Shown here in pieces: positions 57,366 to 64,000 of a stretch of 64,000 bases of DNA. The DNA is from HGM04593 sp045589695 (lineage in GTDB: Bacteria > Bacteroidota > Bacteroidia > Bacteroidales > Bacteroidaceae). The stretch lies in contig JAZNPP010000045.1 in the NCBI GenBank assembly GCA_045589695.1, positions 1-64,000 on the forward strand, written 5' to 3'. The notes under the pieces were generated by a model. It searched no databases and was not told the DNA's origin. It saw only the letters and a program-made list of their open reading frames with translations. Made by a program: the position numbers and the translations under genes. Within the stretch, counting starts at the first letter, position 1. Each line of letters opens with the position of its first letter.

Positions 57366-59579
57366 TCATTTAAACGAAGTCTCGACCAAGTCTCTCAGCA
57401 TAAAAATCTCTTTCTCGCTTATGCCTCGTGCCATGAGCGTCTCTTTGTCGTGCATAATCTGTTCCGCAAGGTCCGCTGTGCCGTTGCACAGCTCTTTTGC
57501 CTTATTGTATAGCTCAATTGCCAAAGTCTTGTTGCGACACACCCATTCTACATGCCCTGCGTTCATATAATCTTCGTAGCCTGCCTTCGGCATCCCGGTC
57601 AGCCTGTTGTAGTAATCCCTTGCCTGGATGTCATTGCCCGTGATGAACGAGTACCATGCAATCGCCCGCAACGCTCGGCGGGAACCCGGTTTAAGGAATT
57701 CGACTTTGTAGAACCGCGCGAACGCCTCTTCGTATCTCTTTGTCGCGGCAAAACTCTCTCCTGTCTGTAGAAGCAGCGACAGGTTTTCGGGCGCGAACTC
57801 TTCGGCCATCTGGTAGTAGCTGAGCGCCTTTTCCAATTCGCCTTGCATGCGATAGCATTGCGCAATGTGCCTGAGCGTCCACAAGGTGTCGGGTTTTATG
57901 ATATCGGCTTTAGTGTAATAGTCTATTGCAGCGTCAAGGTTCCGCTCCTTCTGCATGCAGAAGCCCATCTCTTGGTAGAACTGCGCATCGCCCTCGCCGC
58001 TTTTTTCGAACAGCAGTCCAGCTTTGTACGCCTCGTTGTAGTATCCTTTCTCGACAAGGTAACGGAATATCCGCAGCATGGTGTCGCTGCTGTTTATGAG
58101 GCCCGACATCGAGAGGCTCTCAATCATGTTCAGAGATGAGGCGAACGGGTCGCTGAACTCATGGCGGAAGTTCGACAGCTTGAAGAAACGGTATATGTCC
58201 TGTATGTATTGGTTGCTTATTGTCTCGGCACGTTTTCCCTCTATCGCCGCTCTGTTGTCGATATTCTCGTCGGAATGCATGTCAGCTTCGTCGGGTATCT
58301 GCCCCAGCAATGCCTCACGCTGCTCCTGAGGAATCTGTTTGAAGGTAAAGCAGAACGAATACTTGTCGCTGTTGCAGAATATTGGTGACGAGCAGATGCT
58401 GCCGATGAGCGTCTTTCCGTTATCTGCATTGTCGGGCAGTATTTCCGATATGGCAGGAACATTTGTATCGAACGGACGGAACCAGTTCGTTATCTCGCCG
58501 AAAAACGGGAAATTCTTCAGCTGTGAGAATGTGCTCATATATACGTCGGCGCCTTCCATCTGCCATTTCGCCATCTCCTCAATCTTCCCTTTTATCTCGT
58601 CCTTCTCTATCCACGCTCCCCATTCAGGGTTCTTGTCCTCGTCCTGCTCAATCTCGCTAAGTATCTCAATGCTGAACTTGCTGCCGTTCAGTTTGGGGTT
58701 TTTCATCATGGCGGGGATAATTTCCTCACGCATCTTGCGGTCAATCTTCTGCGTCTCTCTGCAACGCAGCAGCTGAATCTGTATCGTTTCGATGCGGCTC
58801 ATGAACAGAGCGTCTTCCTGCAGCGTCTCAAGGGCGGCGGTTATCTCTCTGTAATATCTTATGCGTCCGTCGTTTTTCAGCAGAACAAGTACAAGTCCTG
58901 TCGCCGCTCTCATGGCGACTGCCGTGTCGTTGTTTGTCGCGAGCCTGCATAGGGTAGTGACCTTCAAAGGCTCAAAACATTTCAAGGCGCTCATTGTTAT
59001 CGCGCTGACAATGGCTGCACGGTCGTTAGCCATACATTCCTCGTCAGCGGCAAGCGCTGCAATCTTCTCGGCGGCGCTTTTTGTCCAGGCCCTGCTCGTC
59101 CATACAGCCTCCCACATCTGAACAAGCCTCCTTTCGTGTTCCTGCCACAGCTCCTGTAAAACCTTTCTGCGTTCATCGGTCGGGAGAGTGTTCGCGAGCC
59201 TTATGTTCTCGGCATTCTCTTTGTACGCTGCAATAATCTCTTCGAACGTAGCGAGGTTTTTATATTTGCGGCTCTTCTGGCTGTATACCTTAGTAGAGTG
59301 TTCGCTCTCCCTTGTGGCGGAAATCAGTTCGTTAAGCGTGTGGCAACGTCCGACAAGCTCATCGTACAACCGCTCTCTGTCAGGGTCCTGCATACCCATA
59401 CGAAGATACTCCAGCATATAATTGTATGCTGTCTGCAATTCGTTGTAGCGTGTTCTCAGGTCCCAATCCTGCAAGCTGTCGATATCCGTTCCCAGGGTCT
59501 CTATAGCCTGCCTGAGCCTGTAGCTGTCGAGCAGTTTCTCAACTTTTTCCTTTATCTCTTTTATCTGCTTGTCGTCCAT
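57366..59579 (-). CDS. Large cytoplasmic TPR protein
   Basis: A 737-residue protein with no signal peptide. The N-terminal two-thirds are helical and of unknown type. The C-terminal part (about 510-700) shows tetratricopeptide repeats, for example LDAAIDYYTKADIIKPDTLW, LEKALSYYQMAEEFAPENLS and YEEAFARFYKVEFLKPGSRR. TPRs mediate protein contacts, but partner and role are unknown. It sits downstream of pgk on the same strand and is separated from it by a terminator-like hairpin, so it may have its own promoter. Confidence 0.8.
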   Translation of the reverse strand: MDDKQIKEIKEKVEKLLDSYRLRQAIETLGTDIDSLQDWDLRTRYNELQTAYNYMLEYLRMGMQDPDRERLYDELVGRCHTLNELISATRESEHSTKVYSQKSRKYKNLATFEEIIAAYKENAENIRLANTLPTDERRKVLQELWQEHERRLVQMWEAVWTSRAWTKSAAEKIAALAADEECMANDRAAIVSAITMSALKCFEPLKVTTLCRLATNNDTAVAMRAATGLVLVLLKNDGRIRYYREITAALETLQEDALFMSRIETIQIQLLRCRETQKIDRKMREEIIPAMMKNPKLNGSKFSIEILSEIEQDEDKNPEWGAWIEKDEIKGKIEEMAKWQMEGADVYMSTFSQLKNFPFFGEITNWFRPFDTNVPAISEILPDNADNGKTLIGSICSSPIFCNSDKYSFCFTFKQIPQEQREALLGQIPDEADMHSDENIDNRAAIEGKRAETISNQYIQDIYRFFKLSNFRHEFSDPFASSLNMIESLSMSGLINSSDTMLRIFRYLVEKGYYNEAYKAGLLFEKSGEGDAQFYQEMGFCMQKERNLDAAIDYYTKADIIKPDTLWTLRHIAQCYRMQGELEKALSYYQMAEEFAPENLSLLLQTGESFAATKRYEEAFARFYKVEFLKPGSRRALRAIAWYSFITGNDIQARDYYNRLTGMPKAGYEDYMNAGHVEWVCRNKTLAIELYNKAKELCNGTADLAEQIMHDKETLMARGISEKEIFMLRDLVETSFK

Positions 59580-59597
59580 GCTTGGATTTTATAAAAT

Positions 59598-59623
59598 AAA
59601 CAGCATGGATACCCACGCTGTTT
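59598..59623 (-). terminator. Hairpin between pgk and the TPR gene
   Basis: Arms AAACAGCATGG (59598-59608) and CCACGCTGTTT (59613-59623) differ by one G-U pair. On the minus strand a T-rich stretch follows. It likely ends pgk transcription. Confidence 0.6.
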
Positions 59624-59647
59624 ATCGGTTTTTATTGAATTGTGGCA

Positions 59648-60898
59648 TTATTCGCCTTTGATAGCTGCTACGCCAGGGAGTACCTTACCCTCAATAGCCT
59701 CAAGAAGAGCGCCGCCGCCGGTTGAAATGTATGAAACCTGGTCAGCCATGCCGAACTTGTTGATGCATGCTACAGAGTCGCCGCCGCCGATGAGCGAGAA
59801 TGCGCCGTTAGCGGTAGCCTTGCCGATAGCCTCGGCGATAGCACGTGAGCCTGCAGTGAAGTTGTCGAACTCGAATACGCCTGCGGGGCCGTTCCAAAGG
59901 ATTGTCTTAGCGTCTACGATAGCGGCTGCGAAATCCTGCTGAGCCTGTGGGCCTGCATCCAAGCCTTCCCAACCCTCAGGAATAGCGCCTGCTGCGCATA
60001 CCTGCGTGTTAGCGTCGTTAGAGAAGTCATCAGCGGCAACGCAGTCCTTAGCGAGGACAAGGTTTACGCCCTTTGCCTTAGCCTGCTCCATGATGTTTAT
60101 AGCGAGGTCAAGCTTGTCGTCCTCAACGATAGAACGGCCAATCTGTCCGCCCTGAGCCTTTGCGAATGTATAAGTCATACCGCCGCAGAGAATGAGGTTA
60201 TCGACCTTGTCCATGAGGTTCTCTATGATACCTATCTTTGTTGAAACCTTTGAACCGCCCATGATAGCTGTGAAAGGACGCTTGATATCTTTGAGGATGT
60301 TGTCTACAGCCTGTACCTCTTTCTCCATGAGGTAGCCGAGCATTTTGTTGTCTGCATCGAAGTAGTCCGCGATTACGGCAGTAGATGCGTGACGGCGGTG
60401 AGCTGTACCGAATGCGTCGTTGATGTAGCAGTCTGCATAAGAAGCGAGAGTCTTAGAGAACTCCTTCTGTGACTCCTTCATAGCCTTCTTCGCATCGTTG
60501 TATGCGGGGTCTTCCTTGTCAATGCCTACAGGCTTGCCTTCCTCTTCGGGGTAGAAGCGGAGGTTCTCAAGCATAAGAACTTCGCCGGCCTTCAATGCAG
60601 CGGCAGCCTCGGCAGCCTTTGCGCAGTCGGGAGCGAACTGAACAGCAACGCCCAATTTCTCGGAAACAGCGTCTACAATCTGGCTCAAAGAGTACTTTGC
60701 GTTTACCTTGCCCTTTGGTTTGCCCATGTGTGACATGATGATAAGTGCGCCGCCGTCGGCCAAAACCTTCTTCAATGTAGGAAGCGCACCACGGATACGG
60801 GTATCATCGGTGATTTTTCCCTCTTCGTTCAAGGGTACGTTGAAATCCACGCGAACAATTGCCTTTTTGCCGGCAAACTTGAAATTGTCAATTGTCAT
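59648..60898 (-). CDS. pgk: Phosphoglycerate kinase
   Basis: A 416-residue glycolytic enzyme that makes ATP from 1,3-bisphosphoglycerate and ADP. The markers are RVDFNVPLNEEG near the N-terminus, ALIIMSHMGKPKG, AIMGGSKVSTKI, NGPAGVFEFDNF and the C-terminal IGGGDSVACI loop. Length is typical. It has a -7 box (60984-60991). The upstream neighbour nth is on the same strand but 186 bp away. Confidence 0.97.
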   Translation of the reverse strand: MTIDNFKFAGKKAIVRVDFNVPLNEEGKITDDTRIRGALPTLKKVLADGGALIIMSHMGKPKGKVNAKYSLSQIVDAVSEKLGVAVQFAPDCAKAAEAAAALKAGEVLMLENLRFYPEEEGKPVGIDKEDPAYNDAKKAMKESQKEFSKTLASYADCYINDAFGTAHRRHASTAVIADYFDADNKMLGYLMEKEVQAVDNILKDIKRPFTAIMGGSKVSTKIGIIENLMDKVDNLILCGGMTYTFAKAQGGQIGRSIVEDDKLDLAINIMEQAKAKGVNLVLAKDCVAADDFSNDANTQVCAAGAIPEGWEGLDAGPQAQQDFAAAIVDAKTILWNGPAGVFEFDNFTAGSRAIAEAIGKATANGAFSLIGGGDSVACINKFGMADQVSYISTGGGALLEAIEGKVLPGVAAIKGE

Positions 60899-60983
60899 AG
60901 CTTAATTGATTTTATGTTAGTAATTGATGAATATTCTGTTTTTGCGCATCTCTGTCGGCTTGCCGCAGAAAACTGCACATCTG

Positions 60984-60991
60984 CAAATATA
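60984..60991 (-). promoter_or_regulatory. -7 box of pgk
   Basis: The minus strand reads TATATTTG followed by C, an exact match. A TTTG at 61009-61006 would be only 14 bp upstream, shorter than usual. Confidence 0.5.
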
Positions 60992-61084
60992 ATATTTTTA
61001 ATTTACAAACAATTTTAAATTTATTAAAAATAAAACTTTAAATAAAATAGCCTCTGTTTTGTGGTGCTGTAAAAGATTCCCGTT

Positions 61085-61729
61085 TTAACCTTTCCGTTTA
61101 TTATATTCTTTACATACATCCCTAAGTCCGCATTTGCCGCATTCGGGAGTACGTGCCTTGCAAACGTACCTGCCGTGCAATATTAGCCAATGGTGCGCTT
61201 TTGGAACAATATCGCCCGGAAGGTGCTTCATCAGTTCCATTTCCACGCTGTAGGGGGTGGTGCATCGCTTAGGTACAAGTCCTATCCTGTGGCTCACGCG
61301 GAATACATGCGTGTCTACAGCCATAGCGCTCTTTCCCCACACGACCGATTGCATCACGTTAGCGGTCTTGCGTCCCACGCCGGGCAGTGCAGTAAGCTCT
61401 TCAAGAGTATCGGGTACCTCCCCGCCGAAGTCGCTGCACAGCTTCTGCGCCATGCCTACAAGGTGCTTGGCTTTGTTGTTCGGGTACGAAACGCTTTTTA
61501 TGTAGTTGTATATCTCGTCGGGGTGCGCTTGAGCCATCTCGTGAGCGTCGGGGTAACGGGCTATAAGGTCCGAAGTTACCATGTTCACTCTCTTGTCGGT
61601 GCATTGAGCCGAAAGGATGACGGCAACAAGCAGATCGAACGGAGTGGTGTAGTTCAACTCCGTTTCGGCAACAGGCATCGCGGCTTCGAAATATTCTATC
61701 GTCTTTTTATACAGCTCGGCTTTCTTCAT
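61085..61729 (-). CDS. nth: Endonuclease III
   Basis: A 214-residue DNA glycosylase/AP lyase for oxidised pyrimidines. The helix-hairpin-helix LPGVGRKTAN includes the catalytic Lys121, and Asp139 lies in MAVDTHVFR; both match E. coli Nth. The 4Fe-4S cluster motif C-x6-C-x2-C-x5-C is intact near the C-terminus (CKARTPECGKCGLRDVC). It starts 4 bp after the SusD-like gene on the same strand and so is probably co-transcribed with it. Confidence 0.95.
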   Translation of the reverse strand: MKKAELYKKTIEYFEAAMPVAETELNYTTPFDLLVAVILSAQCTDKRVNMVTSDLIARYPDAHEMAQAHPDEIYNYIKSVSYPNNKAKHLVGMAQKLCSDFGGEVPDTLEELTALPGVGRKTANVMQSVVWGKSAMAVDTHVFRVSHRIGLVPKRCTTPYSVEMELMKHLPGDIVPKAHHWLILHGRYVCKARTPECGKCGLRDVCKEYNKRKG

Positions 61730-61733
61730 GAAT

Positions 61734-63083
61734 TCAATATCCGGGGTTTTGAGTCAGATTACGGTTGTAAATCAGTTCGTCTTTTGGTATAGGCAGCAGC
61801 AGCTCATGTTCCTCGCAGCTGCAAATCTCTTGTGCCTTGCCTGTGCGTCTGAGCATGGCCCAGTGTCCGTATGCGGGCGTATCGCTCTTTTCCCATCGCG
61901 AGAGCGTCTCATCGGTATTCTCGGCCTCAAATCTCAGTAGTTCAATATATTCTGGGGTGTAAATCGCTATTTCATCTCCAAAAATAGTGCGGTAACTCTC
62001 GAAAGGCCCTCCGGTTATTGATAAAGAGAACGACGGCGCGATGTTATAGAGATATGAGAGTGCAGTTCCGTATTCTCCTCTGGATAAATGTATCTCGCCT
62101 TTTATTGCACGAAGAGTCTCTTTGTCTATTCTATAATTGTTTGTGGAATATCCTGTCTCGAATGTACCTGTTTCATCAATCTCTCTTAAAATCCGGTCAA
62201 ATATTTCCTCTTTGGAAAGTACCGGTGAATTTCCGACGTTTTCAATGTCGGTTGCTGTTATATAAGGTGCTTTACCCCACAAATGTGCGGTATTATAATA
62301 TAAAAAGCATCGCAGGGCTCTGGCTTCTTTTATGAGATTGACGAATTCTTCGTTGGCATTTTCGATTATTGCGTTGCATGTGCCTATCGCATCGTAGACG
62401 TTTTTCCAACACTCCGCGATTTCCGGTGTTGTCGCAGTTATAGTCGTTTTGTGATTCGTTAAATTCTTTCCTGTGATTCTTATATTCTCAATATTCAGTT
62501 GCGAAAGTTCAAATGAAACGGTTTTTATATATGCGCTTGACAGAATAGCCAGTACATCATTTTCGCTGTACCAAAAATTCTCTTGTACGACGTTTTCTGA
62601 TGGCTGTATTGTCGTGCTGTTCTCTTCTTCGCCGTCAGGGCTTGTCGTAGTGCTGTCCTCTTTGCTATTCCCGTCGAAGGAACTTTCAATGCCGGCTTTG
62701 AGTTTATCGATTATTTCCTCATTGCCGTCAAATTCCGTGAACATTGAAACGTCATTGCCGTTCGTTATTGAAAATGACGCTCCCGTAATTGCCATTCTTC
62801 CGCTTAGGGTATAATCTTTTCCTGCCCTTATCGCAATATCACCATTCGCTACAGTGTATTGTAAAAGCGATGTCTCCTTTTCCCACTTTTCTCCGTTGTA
62901 TATATAAAAGGTAGCCTCGCCTGTACCATTTTCATCTATTTTTAATGATACTGCTCTGTCATTATAGGCGGTATACCAATACCCTATGAGAGGATTAGTC
63001 TCTTTCTCGTCAGAATTGCTGCAGGCAACTATGAATATTAGAATTCCAATGAATGCTAATAATGCGGTTATATGTTTTTTCAT
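61734..63083 (-). CDS. Orphan SusD-like lipoprotein fused to an N-terminal lipocalin-like domain
   Basis: A 449-residue lipoprotein. The ATG at 63083 gives a clean signal peptide with lipobox Cys at FIVACS; a longer frame (to 63125) would run through the palindrome. Residues about 30-115 read like a small lipocalin-like domain (LIGYWYTAYNDRAVSL). A Ser/Thr/Glu-rich linker follows (about 130-165). The rest resembles RagB/SusD, with EARALRCFLYYNTAHLWGKA, the TPR-like helices, and the classic C-terminal LLLPIPKDEL...NRNLTQNPGY. SusD proteins bind glycans beside a SusC transporter, but no susC is in this window. The fusion is unusual. Confidence 0.72.
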   Translation of the reverse strand: MKKHITALLAFIGILIFIVACSNSDEKETNPLIGYWYTAYNDRAVSLKIDENGTGEATFYIYNGEKWEKETSLLQYTVANGDIAIRAGKDYTLSGRMAITGASFSITNGNDVSMFTEFDGNEEIIDKLKAGIESSFDGNSKEDSTTTSPDGEEENSTTIQPSENVVQENFWYSENDVLAILSSAYIKTVSFELSQLNIENIRITGKNLTNHKTTITATTPEIAECWKNVYDAIGTCNAIIENANEEFVNLIKEARALRCFLYYNTAHLWGKAPYITATDIENVGNSPVLSKEEIFDRILREIDETGTFETGYSTNNYRIDKETLRAIKGEIHLSRGEYGTALSYLYNIAPSFSLSITGGPFESYRTIFGDEIAIYTPEYIELLRFEAENTDETLSRWEKSDTPAYGHWAMLRRTGKAQEICSCEEHELLLPIPKDELIYNRNLTQNPGY

Positions 63084-63100
63084 GTCGCTTTTATTAAAAA

Positions 63101-63124
63101 TGGCTGCTTGCATGCAAGCAGCCA
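63101..63124 (-). terminator. 24-bp perfect palindrome after the phosphatase gene
   Basis: TGGCTGCTTGCATGCAAGCAGCCA forms arms of about 10 bp around a 4-nt centre. On the minus strand it is followed by TTTTTAATAAAAG, a workable intrinsic terminator for the pheS-phosphatase unit. Confidence 0.8.
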
Positions 63125-63130
63125 TAAATA

Positions 63131-63631
63131 TCAGATATTAAATTCCCGTATCTCGCAATTTCCGAACAAAGTCACGTCTCTGTGGGTCACTCCCATTATT
63201 TCGGCTTCCATTATTCGGCAGAAGAAACCGTGGCTGAATGCAAGTATCTTCTTGCCGGGGTACTCTTTGCGTACTTTGTCAAGAAATCTGCGGGCACGCT
63301 CTTTCATTGAATCCTCGGTCTCGACAGTCTCGTTAAGTACCGCTCCCTTGATTGGCGTTCCCGCAAGGTTGCCGAGGTCACGTTCACGCAGCAAAGGCTC
63401 TTTTATGAATGTACATTCAATGCCTTCGAGGGCAATATCCGCAGTGTCGAGGCAACGTTTGAGGTCGCTGCAAAGCACGACTTCGAAATCAAGCTCCGCT
63501 ATACGCGGACGCAGCGAGCGCGCCTGTTCAATGCCAAGCTCCGACAGATGCCCGGGCGTCTGTCCTTGGAACAGCCCTTTTGAATTCTCTATCGTCTCGC
63601 CGTGGCGAGTCATGTATATGGTTGTAGCCAT
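63131..63631 (-). CDS. Histidine phosphatase family protein
   Basis: A 166-residue enzyme of the phosphoglycerate mutase-like superfamily. MTRHGETIENSKGLFQG contains the catalytic RHG motif, and ILAFSHGFF holds the second histidine. LSELGIEQARSLR is the usual follow-up helix. Substrates range from sugar phosphates to adenosylcobalamin or nucleotides, so none is assigned. It starts 3 bp after the pheS stop and is probably co-transcribed with pheS. Confidence 0.88.
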   Translation of the reverse strand: MATTIYMTRHGETIENSKGLFQGQTPGHLSELGIEQARSLRPRIAELDFEVVLCSDLKRCLDTADIALEGIECTFIKEPLLRERDLGNLAGTPIKGAVLNETVETEDSMKERARRFLDKVRKEYPGKKILAFSHGFFCRIMEAEIMGVTHRDVTLFGNCEIREFNI

Positions 63632-63634
63632 TGC

Positions 63635-64000
63635 TTAGTTCGCGCTCTCGAATAGTTTAAGGAAACGTACATCGTTCTCGCTGAACAGGCGAAGGTCCTT
63701 CACCTGGTATTTGAGGTTTGTTATACGTTCGATGCCCATACCGAATGCGTAGCCCGAATACTCTTTGCTGTCGATGCCGCAAAGCTCAAGCACGTTGGGG
63801 TCTACCATTCCGCAGCCCAAAATCTCAACCCAACCGGTGTTCTTGCAGAAGGGGCATCCTTTTCCGCCGCAGATGTTGCAGCTTATATCCATTTCTGCGC
63901 TCGGTTCCGTAAACGGGAAGTACGACGGGCGCAGACGTATCTTGGTGTCCTTGCCGAACATCTCTTGAGCGAACAGCAACAGTACCTGCTTCAGGTCGGT
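63635..64000 (-). CDS. pheS: Phenylalanine--tRNA ligase alpha subunit (C-terminal part)
   Basis: The last ~121 codons of a reading frame that runs off the right end of the window (no start inside). Marks of PheS are RLRPSYFPFTEPSAEMD (class II motif 2 region), the Cys-rich insert (CNICGGKGCPFC), WVEILGCGMVDPNVL, and AFGMGIERITNLKY, the class II motif 3 arginine. It charges tRNA-Phe with the beta subunit PheT. The histidine phosphatase gene follows after 3 bp. Confidence 0.95.
   Translation of the reverse strand, partial: TDLKQVLLLFAQEMFGKDTKIRLRPSYFPFTEPSAEMDISCNICGGKGCPFCKNTGWVEILGCGMVDPNVLELCGIDSKEYSGYAFGMGIERITNLKYQVKDLRLFSENDVRFLKLFESAN

Overview
The window reads as a Bacteroidales chromosome. 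Promoters carry the Bacteroidetes -7 box (TAnnTTTG) and there are almost no Shine-Dalgarno sites. Gene content fits: an SLBB-rich polysaccharide exporter, a Wzi-like outer-membrane protein, a SusD-like lipoprotein, BspA-type leucine-rich repeats, a DUF4919-type protein and a Bacteroidetes-type Arm-domain integrase remnant. I saw no rRNA, tRNA or CRISPR array.

Layout. 1-3.7 kb: a DUF4919-like secreted protein, a GH13 amylase and fabD. 3.8-12.2 kb: a surface-polysaccharide export block (Wza-like exporter, Wzz, Wzy-like polymerase, Wzx flippase), with a Wzi-like protein and a small lipoprotein on the opposite strand. 12.4-18.6 kb: a DASS transporter, two glycosyltransferases, a LysR regulator and a secreted esterase. 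18.8-23.1 kb: an MBL hydrolase, rsmG, a DUF3298-like lipoprotein, a YtxH/holin-like envelope trio and trpS. 23.3-26.5 kb: a very large secreted LRR protein. 26.5-47.0 kb: a phage-derived block. 47.1-64 kb: ligA, dapA, a TIGR02757 protein, malic enzyme, the AspD/AspT pair, a TPR protein, pgk, nth, a SusD-like fusion, a histidine phosphatase and the end of pheS.

The phage block is the most interesting part. It has a nearly full short-tailed (T7-like) virion set: terminase, scaffold, capsid, adaptor, a nozzle-sized protein, two ejection-like proteins and portal. It also has a holin candidate, a one-piece spanin and an S24 self-cleaving repressor. The integrase is cut off after about 62 residues, and no replication, endolysin or tail-fibre gene is visible. 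Two regulatory codes can be read in the DNA. One is a 17-bp element (TGTCAWTWCAGCAACCT) placed exactly 36 bp upstream of the -7 box in three promoters, with weaker relatives in two more. The other is a 16-bp operator-like palindrome (TAGCC-N6-GGCTA type) at the terminase-side promoter and twice beside the repressor gene. Together these suggest a repressor-controlled virion regulon that is now immobile or domesticated.

Intergenic DNA also holds two dispersed repeat families: a structured element ending in a terminator (near 50-187 and 23156-23302), and a 97/109-bp tandem unit (18566-18780 and 55221-55417). A (TTTG)6 microsatellite sits in the fabD leader.
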